From positions 310,001-374,000 of the forward strand of contig CAWUEX030000003.1 in the NCBI GenBank assembly GCA_963921305.4: a stretch of 64,000 nt of DNA, given 5' to 3'. The stretch is from CAWUEX02 sp963921305. Lineage in GTDB: Bacteria; Pseudomonadota; Alphaproteobacteria; Rhodospirillales; Rhodospirillaceae. Position 1 is the stretch's first letter, and each line of letters opens with the position of its first letter. A program made the position numbers and the translations under genes. This document shows positions 1 through 8,186 of this stretch, one piece after another. The notes beneath the pieces are model-generated. The model did no database searches. It was not told the DNA's origin and saw only the letters and a program-made list of their open reading frames with translations.

Positions 1-833
1 TCACTACAATGTACTTCCACCTGCTCTTTTTCGCTGCGCACACCTTCGACAATCTTGCCCAGGAGCACTTCACGCTTCAACGTGTTGGCCATCGCTTCTG
101 GGATGAGCTGGTTTCCGCCGATCGCCGCGAGCGATACAGGGTCAATTTCATCCTGCGTGGCAAACCATTTCTGGATGAAGTACCACATGAGCAGCGACGC
201 ATCGTGTGCGGACGTCCCGTATTGCGCATTGGTATCGTAGACCTGCGCGATGGTCTCCTCTGACCAACCAAGATTCCGGAGAAGGCCGTACACGGGTCCG
301 TCATACTTCCACGACCGCGGATCGTACCAGTCCTCAAACGAGTCCAACGGATTGTTGCGGGCGATGACGCCCCATATATAGCCGCTGGGACTGCGGTCGC
401 GCGCACCGTCCGGCATCTTGTTGAGGGGATGAGACGGCCAATCCGCCTTGGGAATCACCGACCCGCCAATAGCGATCTCTGGGCTTGAGAGCGCGCCGCG
501 GGGCTTGTAGTCCATCAGCGGGACATTCAACCGGTCCGCCATATCGCGCATACGGCCGTAGCCACCCAAAATCGAGTTTCCGCCAGCTTCAGGATTCCCC
601 GGCAGGTCCTTAAGTGTGTACATTCGTCCGCCAATGCGGTCGCGGCCTTCAAGAACAGTGACGGTGTAACCCGTTTCCTCCAGCAGCATAGCGGCATAGA
701 GGCCGGAGAGACCGGCACCGATGACGATGACATCGCTGTTGGTTTGAGCGTGGATAGGCCGCGGCAAAACTGCCGCAGCGCCACCCGCAGCAACGACATG
801 ACGACGCGAGAAACCTCTGGAAAAACTAGTCAT
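1..833 (-). CDS. Flavin amine oxidase family protein, Tat-exported (3' end outside window)
   Basis: The reading frame is open from the ATG at 833 down to the window edge, giving 277 residues of an unfinished protein. The N-terminus carries a twin-arginine signal (SRRHVVAAGG, then a short hydrophobic stretch ending in HAQ). It is followed by a dinucleotide-binding motif (VIVIGAGLSGLYAA) and the second FAD fingerprint of the monoamine oxidase/phytoene desaturase family (LEGRDRIGGRMYT). The enzyme probably oxidises an amine or a C-C/C-N bond in the periplasm using FAD. The ATG overlaps the stop of the upstream NTF2-like gene (826-833), so the two are probably translationally coupled. The substrate cannot be read from the sequence, and the substrate-binding and C-terminal FAD segments lie outside the window. 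Confidence 0.85.
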   Translation of the reverse strand, partial: MTSFSRGFSRRHVVAAGGAAAVLPRPIHAQTNSDVIVIGAGLSGLYAAMLLEETGYTVTVLEGRDRIGGRMYTLKDLPGNPEAGGNSILGGYGRMRDMADRLNVPLMDYKPRGALSSPEIAIGGSVIPKADWPSHPLNKMPDGARDRSPSGYIWGVIARNNPLDSFEDWYDPRSWKYDGPVYGLLRNLGWSEETIAQVYDTNAQYGTSAHDASLLMWYFIQKWFATQDEIDPVSLAAIGGNQLIPEAMANTLKREVLLGKIVEGVRSEKEQVEVHCS

Positions 834-1356
834 TCTGATCCCTCAACGTTGGGTTCCCAAGCCTTGCCCGATCCTCAAGGACGGGCCGCGACATGTTGGC
901 AATGAGACGCCAGCCGGTCTCCCGCTTGACCCAGACATGAATGTTCTCGAAGCGCTCATCGACTTCCTCTCCGCCCGCCCGGCGCGTGCGGTGTGTTTCG
1001 AAAAAGGCCAATGCCGTATCGCCGTCGAACGAAATGCCCTTTTTCGTGACGGAAATTTTCTCTCCCGGGGCAAACAAGCGGCCATCGCCGATCTGCTGAG
1101 ACAGTCTCTCGTAGCTCAGAGGCGTCTCGGCCGGCGCCGGCCAGGCCATATATCCTGGGTTCGCAAGCGAGAGGTAATACCCCATGTCACCCTGCGCCCG
1201 TTGTTTGAAAATCTCCAGCTCCTGCGCCCAAATTTGCTCCGCATCTTTTTCGCGCTCCGGAGGGACAGAGAGCTGGGCGTGACCGTCGGCAAACGAAGAG
1301 GGTGTTGGCCCGAAGGCACAGAATACGAATACGAATGAGGCTAAGATGTATCTCAT
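826..1356 (-). CDS. Secreted NTF2/SnoaL-like protein
   Basis: 176 residues with a Sec signal peptide (about residues 1-23, ending SSFADG). The mature part has the size and pattern of a single NTF2-like (SnoaL/DUF4440-type) cone fold: an amphipathic first helix (EQIWAQELEIFKQRA), a YYLSLANPGYMAWP segment, and C-terminal strands (FENIHVWVKRETGWRLIAN). It is clearly related to the protein at 4214-4672, sharing the IWA(Q/K)EL start of the helix and the HVWV..(D)W(R/K)L end. It sits between the M24 peptidase (4-base overlap) and the amine oxidase (8-base overlap) in one operon. Such proteins can be enzymes or ligand binders. No catalytic residue is obvious, so the function is unknown. Confidence 0.8.
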   Translation of the reverse strand: MRYILASFVFVFCAFGPTPSSFADGHAQLSVPPEREKDAEQIWAQELEIFKQRAQGDMGYYLSLANPGYMAWPAPAETPLSYERLSQQIGDGRLFAPGEKISVTKKGISFDGDTALAFFETHRTRRAGGEEVDERFENIHVWVKRETGWRLIANMSRPVLEDRARLGNPTLRDQND

Positions 1357-2648
1357 ACCGGTCGAATCCTCAGGCTGGTGTCCATGGATGAAAGCGCTTC
1401 GTAACCATTCTCCCGCACGACAATCATGTCTTCAACATGGGTCGTACCCCAACCGATCTCACTGTAGGGCATATCAAGGGTGAAAACCGTACCGGCCTCG
1501 AAGACAAAATCGCGAATGTTTTCGCCGGGTTTCTCGGCCCCTGTCGGCCAGGGCTCATCCGCATGCTCCATCCCGACATTGTGTGGCGCGCCATAAGCAC
1601 GTTCGACGCCTTCCTGACGCATCAGATCGGTAAACATGGCCGCAGCTTCGGCAAACTTCATACCCGGCTTGATCGCGTCGTAGATAATTTTAGCAACCTT
1701 AGTGTTTGCCTCTATCCGCTTAACCAGGCTGTCGGGCGGATCACCGACCATGACGGTGCGTCCGACATCGCCGAGGTAGCCTTTGTAAGCGCCAACACTG
1801 TCCAGCTTCATAAAGTCGCCAGGGGCGATACGGCCCGAGTTTAAGCCTCGGATGTTCGCGATCAGCCATTTGCTGCGCCCGCCAAGTTCAGCCCACTTTT
1901 TGGCGTGGTTGAACTCGATCTCCTCCAGCGGTTGGCCCGGCTCAATGAGGTTCATCGCGTAATCTAGTGCCTGCTCGTTACGTTGTGCCGCTTCCCGCAG
2001 AATGTCGATCTCATTCTCGGTTTTAACCATGCGGATCGACTTAAAGATATTCAACGCGTCGACACCGGTGACGTCCGGAACACCATTGTCTTGCAGCCAG
2101 GGTAGGATGCGGGGGTCGTCAAATCCCAGACGGCCCCTAGCTAAGCCAGCGTCTTTGAGTGCCTTGGCCAACGCCGCGAGCGGACTGGCACTGGTCTTGC
2201 CGTGATAGGTCTCCCCCAAGGCAATAAGGAGGTCATCACGCTCTGTTCGCTCGCCATCCCCCATCGGCCAGAACGCCGCCCTTGGATTGGCGACTGGCAG
2301 ACCATCTGGGTCGAGGAGGACTTGGCCCTGATCGTCGACCTGCGGCATGCTGTAGACCTGGATTGTTTCGATCCATGTCGGACGGTAGTCCAAGTGGTAG
2401 AGCATCACGCTCGGCAATATCAGCGCCGGCGGTGCGTTTTCCTCGCGGGGAAGAAAGGCAAACGTCGAGAAGTGCCGGCCCATCCACTGCATGATGCCGC
2501 TGTGGCTTGAGAGATAATAAATGTTGGCCGGCGTCGCAGCGACCAGTCCATCAAGGCCGTGCTCATCCATAATGGTGTAAGCACGCTCGAGGTTCACCAA
2601 ACGCTTCGCACTGAACATATGTTGGAGAGACTTTGGGACGCCTGTCAT
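1353..2648 (-). CDS. M24 family metallopeptidase (Xaa-Pro peptidase/creatinase fold)
   Basis: About 431 residues. The N-terminal creatinase-like domain (about 1-200) is followed by the pita-bread M24 domain (about 205-431). Candidate di-metal ligands in order are D283 and D294 (KLDSVG and YLGDVGRT, 11 apart as in the family), H356 (APHNVG), an acidic residue in the TLDMPYSE segment, and E406 (HVEDMIVV). The fourth position, normally Glu in FTLEPG, appears to be Asp392. There is no signal peptide, so it is probably cytoplasmic. It may hydrolyse an X-Pro dipeptide or a creatine-like amide. The start is uncertain: I used the ATG at 2648. A GTG at 2723 would add 25 poorly typical residues, and an ATG at 2618 is also possible. 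Its stop overlaps the next gene's start. Confidence 0.85.
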   Translation of the reverse strand: MTGVPKSLQHMFSAKRLVNLERAYTIMDEHGLDGLVAATPANIYYLSSHSGIMQWMGRHFSTFAFLPREENAPPALILPSVMLYHLDYRPTWIETIQVYSMPQVDDQGQVLLDPDGLPVANPRAAFWPMGDGERTERDDLLIALGETYHGKTSASPLAALAKALKDAGLARGRLGFDDPRILPWLQDNGVPDVTGVDALNIFKSIRMVKTENEIDILREAAQRNEQALDYAMNLIEPGQPLEEIEFNHAKKWAELGGRSKWLIANIRGLNSGRIAPGDFMKLDSVGAYKGYLGDVGRTVMVGDPPDSLVKRIEANTKVAKIIYDAIKPGMKFAEAAAMFTDLMRQEGVERAYGAPHNVGMEHADEPWPTGAEKPGENIRDFVFEAGTVFTLDMPYSEIGWGTTHVEDMIVVRENGYEALSSMDTSLRIRPV

Positions 2649-2892
2649 TGATGAGAATCCGGAAACCCAGTTTGAAAACGCATAAGGTTGACCCACATTA
2701 AACCACGATCGGGGAAATCCCACGGCTACGAAGCCGGCGCTTTGCCTGGCGGGAGCCTCCGGTCACCTAGCGATGAAACTGCTCTGCAGCACCTCCCTAT
2801 GGAGCCTGCGGCGCGGTACCCATTAGACTGCAAGAATCGGCACAAGTAAGAACTGCCCAAGACGTAAACTTTTACCACTCTCAGGGACGGCT

Positions 2893-4188
2893 ATGACACT
2901 CACACTCACGTCTACTCGCTCAATCGCGTTGGCCGCAGCATTCGCGATGGCAACCGGGCTTCAGTCCGGGAACAGTATCGCCGACGGCCACGACTCCACA
3001 TCGGCATATCCCGCCGAAGCGGAGGAACTTTATCTCTCGCGTTTCAACGCCATGATGAGTGGTGCGCGCGGACAAAACGGTGGCTTCAGTTACGATCCAC
3101 TGGAAGCTGTTCCGGGAGCAACGACATGGGGGCCACTGCCGGCGACGGATAACACTCAACAGAGCACAATCCGTGTTGAAGCGATTGATGAAGCCGAAGC
3201 CTATGCGGCCGAGCGCAACTCGCAGGCCTTTATCGTGTGGCGCAAAGGAAAATTGGAACGCGTTTCGTACTTCAACGGCGCGGACGAAAATACTTTGGTT
3301 GTCGGCCGGTCCTTGGCCAAACCCTTAACGGTGATCGCGGTCGGCCGTGCCATCCAAGAAGGCTACATTGAGTCTGTTGATCAGCCTGTCAGCGATTTCA
3401 TTACCGAGTGGAAAGGTACCGATCGCGAACCAATGTTGATCCGTCACCTGTTGGACATGCGCACGGGCTTCCTGCGCCAGGCACTCGCCACCACTGCCGA
3501 AGACATCCTCAACCGTGCGTATCTTCACCCGTATCACATAGAAGTCATTATCAATGACTATCCCCTTACTCATGTACCAGGTGAGAGATACGACTATTCC
3601 AATGCGACTTCGGAGATGGTTGCTCCGGTCATCGAACGGGCCACCGGAGTGCGCTACGCGGAGTGGGTATCAGAAGAAGTGCTGAAACCGCTCGGCGCTA
3701 AGGGCGGAGAAGTGTGGATCAACCGGCCGGGCGGCACCGCCCACTCAGGGTGCTGCATCATGCTTCCGGCCCGGTCGTTCTTCCGGCTCGGCATGTTGTC
3801 TTATTTGGACGGCATGTGGGGTGACGAGCGGCTCCTGCCCGAGGGATACGTTAAAGAAACCAAGCAGGTCACGCCTCAAAATCCCTGGACGGGCATGGGA
3901 CTATATGTCGCCGGCCCTTACAAGGAGCGGCGCGGCGCGGCGAATCCTGACCTCGAAAACATGCAGTTGAATATTCATTCCGAGCGGTATCTTGCTGAAG
4001 ATTTGTACCTGTACGACGGCAATGCGAATCAAGTTGTCTACATCATCCCGTCCGAGGATTTGATTATCTTGCGTGTCGGCAACGCTCCGCCGCGGGACAA
4101 ACCCTGGGACAACACCTTCGTGCCAAATACCATCATGCGCGGGATTATTCGCGCGCCCGGTGAAGTACCTCCTCAGCCCCAGTCTTAA
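2893..4188 (+). CDS. Secreted beta-lactamase-fold serine hydrolase (class C / NylB-like)
   Basis: 431 residues with a signal peptide (about 1-31, ending SIADG) and a good Shine-Dalgarno (AGGGAC, 6 bases before the ATG). The class C beta-lactamase/DD-peptidase/esterase superfamily motifs are present: the nucleophile motif S140-L-A-K143 and the second motif Y235-S-N237. A typical HLLDMRTG stretch lies between them. This family includes DD-carboxypeptidases, esterases such as EstB and the 6-aminohexanoate-dimer hydrolase NylB. Which substrate applies here is not determinable. The mature enzyme should act in the periplasm. It is followed 25 bases later by an NTF2-like gene on the same strand and diverges from the M24 peptidase operon. 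Confidence 0.85.
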   Translation: MTLTLTSTRSIALAAAFAMATGLQSGNSIADGHDSTSAYPAEAEELYLSRFNAMMSGARGQNGGFSYDPLEAVPGATTWGPLPATDNTQQSTIRVEAIDEAEAYAAERNSQAFIVWRKGKLERVSYFNGADENTLVVGRSLAKPLTVIAVGRAIQEGYIESVDQPVSDFITEWKGTDREPMLIRHLLDMRTGFLRQALATTAEDILNRAYLHPYHIEVIINDYPLTHVPGERYDYSNATSEMVAPVIERATGVRYAEWVSEEVLKPLGAKGGEVWINRPGGTAHSGCCIMLPARSFFRLGMLSYLDGMWGDERLLPEGYVKETKQVTPQNPWTGMGLYVAGPYKERRGAANPDLENMQLNIHSERYLAEDLYLYDGNANQVVYIIPSEDLIILRVGNAPPRDKPWDNTFVPNTIMRGIIRAPGEVPPQPQS

Positions 4189-4213
4189 GATTCGGCGAAA
4201 AGGACCTCGACCT

Positions 4214-4672
4214 ATGAAAGCTTTATGTATTGCTCTCGTCGCCCTGACCGGGTTCAGCTTCGCAGTGCAGGCGCAAACCTCCGACGAATATGAGGCCGCT
4301 AAGGCCGCCATCTGGGCGAAAGAACTGGCGATCTATAAAGCCCGCGCCGAAACGGGGTTGGACTATTACATCGCGAATTCCTCTGAGAACTATGTCGGCT
4401 GGCCGCCCGGTATTCCAAGACCCTCACCTCTTTCCCAGCTTAAAATTAATAACGAGCGCATAACCGCGCCCAATTCCGAGAAGCTGGAGCTTTTCTTTGA
4501 CGACCTCGCGCTCGACGGCGACACGGCGGTGATCTACTACAACACGCACCGCACCATGCTGCCGAACGGCACGCCCGTCGATCAGCGTTATCACATCACC
4601 CATGTCTGGGTGCGTGACGACACCGACGATTGGAAACTGCTGGGTGCGATGGGCCGGCTGGAAAGCGAGTAG
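4214..4672 (+). CDS. Secreted NTF2/SnoaL-like protein (relative of 826-1356)
   Basis: 152 residues from the ATG at 4214, which has an AAAAGGA ribosome site and starts a clean signal peptide (MKALCIALVAL to VQAQ). A longer upstream frame exists but overlaps the serine hydrolase and lacks signal features. The mature part is one NTF2-like domain with the same layout as the protein at 826-1356: IWAKELAIYKARAE helix, YYIANSSENYVGWP, then YHITHVWVRDD and WKLLGAMG. It is probably co-transcribed with the serine hydrolase. The two related proteins therefore each accompany a hydrolase on opposite sides of the divergent promoter region, which suggests a common ligand or partner. The biochemical role is unknown. 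Confidence 0.8.
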   Translation: MKALCIALVALTGFSFAVQAQTSDEYEAAKAAIWAKELAIYKARAETGLDYYIANSSENYVGWPPGIPRPSPLSQLKINNERITAPNSEKLELFFDDLALDGDTAVIYYNTHRTMLPNGTPVDQRYHITHVWVRDDTDDWKLLGAMGRLESE

Positions 4673-4688
4673 AGACGAAAAGAGACGG

Positions 4689-5567
4689 TCAGGCCGCCTG
4701 CGGCTGCACGTCAACAGACACTTTTACGGTGTGCTCACCGCCGCCGATCATGAATCCGTTGATGGGGCTAACGTCACCGTAATCCCTGCCCCATCCGAGC
4801 GTGATGTGCTCGTCGCGAGGGATGAGGTTGTTTGTCGCGTCGAAATCGACCCAGCCGATCTCAGGGCACCACACTGAGATCCAGGCATGGGACTCATCTG
4901 CTCCGATAAGCTTTTCCTCACCCTCCGGCGGATGAGTCAGCAAGTAGCCGCTGACGTAACGGGCAGGTAATCCAAGACTGCGCAAACACGCCAACTGAAC
5001 ATGGGCGAAGTCCTGGCACACGCCGCGGCGGGCTTCGATGACCTCCACCACGGGTGTGGAAACGTCCGTTACGCCGCCCTCATAGTTGAATGTCTCGAAA
5101 ATCCGGGTTGTCAAATCCATGGCCGCTTCGAGTAGCGGACGGCCGGGCGCAAACGACTCTTCCGCGAGAGTCCGGGCCTGCTCGATCCCAGTGACATAGG
5201 GTGAAGCGAACGCAAATTGATAGGCGTCCAGCAATTCCGGTTCCTTAGGAGCAGCAAATAGGGCAACCACCTCTTCCCAGGGGGGGCTCGCCGACAATTG
5301 AAGCTGCCCAGGCGCGGCCACCTCGATCTCGGAAAGGGCAGAAATCTGAAGAGTGTCATGCGGCTCTTGGATGGTCACATAGCTGACCTTGTTGCGGAAA
5401 TAGTCCAGAGCTTCCGACCTGACCGATGGCATCGGATCAATCTGAATAAAAGACCGCAAGCACTGCTGCCGCTCGGCGCTGCGCGGCGCCATGTGGAGCA
5501 GATGGTGGGATATGGAAACAACCTGTGAATATTCGTAGGTCGTCGTGTGCTGTACCTTGTACTTCAC
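4689..5567 (-). CDS. Transglutaminase-like cysteine protease family protein
   Basis: 292 residues, no signal peptide. The N-terminal bacterial transglutaminase-like domain (about 1-100, starting MKYKVQHTTTYEY) precedes the transglutaminase core. The catalytic triad is visible as C184 (RGVCQDFAH), H227 (ADESHAW) and D243 (DFDATN). It is the third gene of an operon with the ATP-grasp/alpha-E protein (4-base ATGA overlap at 5564-5567) and the DUF2126 protein. In the literature on bacterial amidoligase clusters these genes are proposed to make and trim a peptide or amide product, with the transglutaminase-like enzyme acting as a peptidase or amidase. The substrate is unknown. It converges with the NTF2-like gene, ending 17 bases away. 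Confidence 0.9.
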   Translation of the reverse strand: MKYKVQHTTTYEYSQVVSISHHLLHMAPRSAERQQCLRSFIQIDPMPSVRSEALDYFRNKVSYVTIQEPHDTLQISALSEIEVAAPGQLQLSASPPWEEVVALFAAPKEPELLDAYQFAFASPYVTGIEQARTLAEESFAPGRPLLEAAMDLTTRIFETFNYEGGVTDVSTPVVEVIEARRGVCQDFAHVQLACLRSLGLPARYVSGYLLTHPPEGEEKLIGADESHAWISVWCPEIGWVDFDATNNLIPRDEHITLGWGRDYGDVSPINGFMIGGGEHTVKVSVDVQPQAA

Positions 5568-8158
5568 ACCTCGCCCTCCGACCAGCGCGGCCCTGAGACG
5601 CGGTGAGGCTGCGCATGAATGAAGTAGAGAAGACCGACAGCGTCAGAGAGATCCTCCAAAGCGCCGTCGAGCCGTTGCAGCAAGGTTTCCAGCTCCGCCC
5701 GTTTACCACTGTCTTCTTGCAGGGCACCAACCCGCTCGACGTCAACGAGTAGCAAATCTGTCTTGAGGCCGAGCGCGAGCTTCTTTGCACGGCCTAAGCC
5801 TTCACCCTCGTTTCGGGAGGGCAACGCGTCGATATGGTCATCCAGGCTTACACATTGATAGACGATAGAGCGTGGATTGGCGTCGTCTGCCATCAATAGG
5901 TCGAGCACACGCGGCACATCGGGTAACGCTTTGTAGCGCGTCCGGTAGGTCATGGTGCTGTCGGCAAGATCGAGGAGTAGGTCGAGCCAGTCCGTATGCT
6001 CCGCCTTGCCGTCGATGGCCAAGTTGCGAATCAGACTAACACCACGGTAGGCGCGCTCAAGCCGCCGGCCCATATCGAGAAAGCGCCAGCCACTGCCGCG
6101 GGTCATATTTTCCATCACCATGCCGTTCAAAGCGGACAAATGCTGGATCATATCGTCGAGAAGTTCCAACGCGTCGCTGAGTTCCTGGCCGTGGCGCAGT
6201 TCCACGTCATCCGCCGCGGTACACAGCTTTCCTATGATGCGCCATGTGTCCAGGGACAGGCGTTCGCGCACCAAATCCGCTGTGCGCTGTACGTTAGACA
6301 AGATCAACGCGAGGCCATCCGGACAATCCGGATCGAACAGAATCTTCCACAATTCCTTCTCGACCTCGGCGACGCCGCGTTCGGCCACTTCCTTCGCCCG
6401 GGCCTTTGACAGATGCTTTTGACTGACCAGCAGTTTGACCAGCATATGCAACGCCTGGGGATCTTCCGTTGGGCCGAATTCGCCACTCAGCCTCGCGACG
6501 AGGGCGCGGTACAGGCGAACGGCACCTTCGGCACGCTCGCTATAACGTCCCAGCCAAAAGAGATTGTCAGCGGTACGGCTTGGCAGGTCGCGGCCACTGC
6601 GCCGGATCGACAGCTCTGCGCGCTCCTTGGCGAGCAGGCTAAATGTATCGACCGGCTCATCACTGACAACCCAGGCGTCCTTGCTGAAGTCTCCCCGTCT
6701 GAGCGCTGAAGTTGCGGAATTCGTAATCTCAGACACACGCGCGAGCCCACCGGGCATGGCCTTGTACCCGTTCTGGGTTTTGGCCACAAACACTCGGAGC
6801 GACAGCTGTGCCGACTTCACTTCGTGTGGACTGCTCCACGCCGGTGTTGTTGAAAAGGAAACGATCTCCTGGGCGGCGAAGTTGTGGCCGTACTTGGAAA
6901 TTTCGTCCCGCAACGCCGCCTTTTCAGACTCACTGAGTTCAGGGCCGATGTAAGTGTCCCGTTCCGGATTAAGAATCGATTTCGGGCGAAACGCCTTACG
7001 CACGACCAGATGGTCAAGATTTGCCAGCACATAGTCGCGTTCGCTCTGCTGGCCGCACCACCACGTTGCGACGTCGGGCATCAAGGGCTCTTCATTTAGA
7101 ACGGCACGGCAGAGACCCGGGAAGAATCCATTAAGAGCGTCGTTCTCCAGCACGCCGCTACCCAGAGCATTCGCCACGGTAACATTCCCGGCGCGCACGG
7201 CCTTCACCAGGCTGGGCACACCAATGTAGGAGTCCGTGCGCAGCTCCAGGGGGTCACAGAAATCGGAATCGACGCGGCGCAAAAGTAGATCGACCGGTTT
7301 AAGACCCTCGACGGTCTTGAGATACACCCGGTCGTCGCGGACAGTGAGGTCCGCCCCCTCAACAACCGAATATCCCAGGTAGCGGGCAAGGAAGGCGTGT
7401 TCAAAATAAGTTTCGATACCCGGACCGGGCGACAAAATGCCGATCACCGGCTCGTCTTTGCCCGTCAAACTTTGCAGGTTGTGGTTAAACTCCTGGAAGA
7501 ATGAGGCCAAACGGCGCACGTGATAGGACCCGAACAACTCCGGCAAACTGCGTGAGGTGATCAGCCTGTTTTCCAGCGAGAAGCCAAGCCCGGTCGGCGC
7601 CTGCGTACGGTCATTCAAGATCCACCATTGCCCGTCGGGAGACCGCGCCAAATCGAACGCCAGCAAGTGAAGATGGGTGCCACCTGCGACCTCAATGCCA
7701 TGACAAGGCCGCAGAAACTGTGGATTGCCAAACACCAGGGCGGGCGGGATCAACCCGTCTTTGAGCAGGACTTGCTCACCGTACAAGTCTGTCATAACCG
7801 CGTTGAGCAAATGGGCACGCTGAATCAACGCCTTCTCAATCGCATCCCATTCACTCTGGTGAATGATGGCGGGCAACAGGTCAAGTTGCCACGGTGTATG
7901 GCTGCCGTCCGCGCTGTCTTGGGTGACATAGGTCACGCCGTCATTGGCGAGCATACGCGCAGCTGTATCGTGAGCAGACACACGATCCTGCACGGAATAG
8001 GTCCTAAAGTGATCAAACAGTCCTTGCCAGAGGGGGCGGACCGCACCGTCCGGGCCGACCATCTCGTCATAGGCGTCTGGCCGGTGAGTGTATGACGCCA
8101 ACAGATCACCGCTGTCGCGGGGTGGCGGCAGGGTATCTGACTGTTGTGGTTCACTCAT
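5564..8158 (-). CDS. Circularly permuted ATP-grasp + alpha-E domain protein
   Basis: 864 residues. About residues 60-480 form a circularly permuted ATP-grasp (type 2) region, recognisable from LNDRTQAPTGLGFSLENR, the VVEGADLTVRDDRVYLKT stretch and NALGSGVLEND. About 545-850 form an alpha-E helical domain (start SRTADNLFWLGRYSERAEGA). The fused arrangement replaces the two separate genes seen in many bacteria. ATP-grasp ligases activate a carboxylate with ATP and join it to an amine, and this type is predicted to build a peptide-like product. It lies 28 bases after the DUF2126 gene and overlaps the transglutaminase gene, so the three are one transcription unit. No signal peptide is present. 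Confidence 0.9.
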   Translation of the reverse strand: MSEPQQSDTLPPPRDSGDLLASYTHRPDAYDEMVGPDGAVRPLWQGLFDHFRTYSVQDRVSAHDTAARMLANDGVTYVTQDSADGSHTPWQLDLLPAIIHQSEWDAIEKALIQRAHLLNAVMTDLYGEQVLLKDGLIPPALVFGNPQFLRPCHGIEVAGGTHLHLLAFDLARSPDGQWWILNDRTQAPTGLGFSLENRLITSRSLPELFGSYHVRRLASFFQEFNHNLQSLTGKDEPVIGILSPGPGIETYFEHAFLARYLGYSVVEGADLTVRDDRVYLKTVEGLKPVDLLLRRVDSDFCDPLELRTDSYIGVPSLVKAVRAGNVTVANALGSGVLENDALNGFFPGLCRAVLNEEPLMPDVATWWCGQQSERDYVLANLDHLVVRKAFRPKSILNPERDTYIGPELSESEKAALRDEISKYGHNFAAQEIVSFSTTPAWSSPHEVKSAQLSLRVFVAKTQNGYKAMPGGLARVSEITNSATSALRRGDFSKDAWVVSDEPVDTFSLLAKERAELSIRRSGRDLPSRTADNLFWLGRYSERAEGAVRLYRALVARLSGEFGPTEDPQALHMLVKLLVSQKHLSKARAKEVAERGVAEVEKELWKILFDPDCPDGLALILSNVQRTADLVRERLSLDTWRIIGKLCTAADDVELRHGQELSDALELLDDMIQHLSALNGMVMENMTRGSGWRFLDMGRRLERAYRGVSLIRNLAIDGKAEHTDWLDLLLDLADSTMTYRTRYKALPDVPRVLDLLMADDANPRSIVYQCVSLDDHIDALPSRNEGEGLGRAKKLALGLKTDLLLVDVERVGALQEDSGKRAELETLLQRLDGALEDLSDAVGLLYFIHAQPHRVSGPRWSEGEV

Positions 8159-8186
8159 GTGGATGGCCTACACGGTGAGGCGCGCA

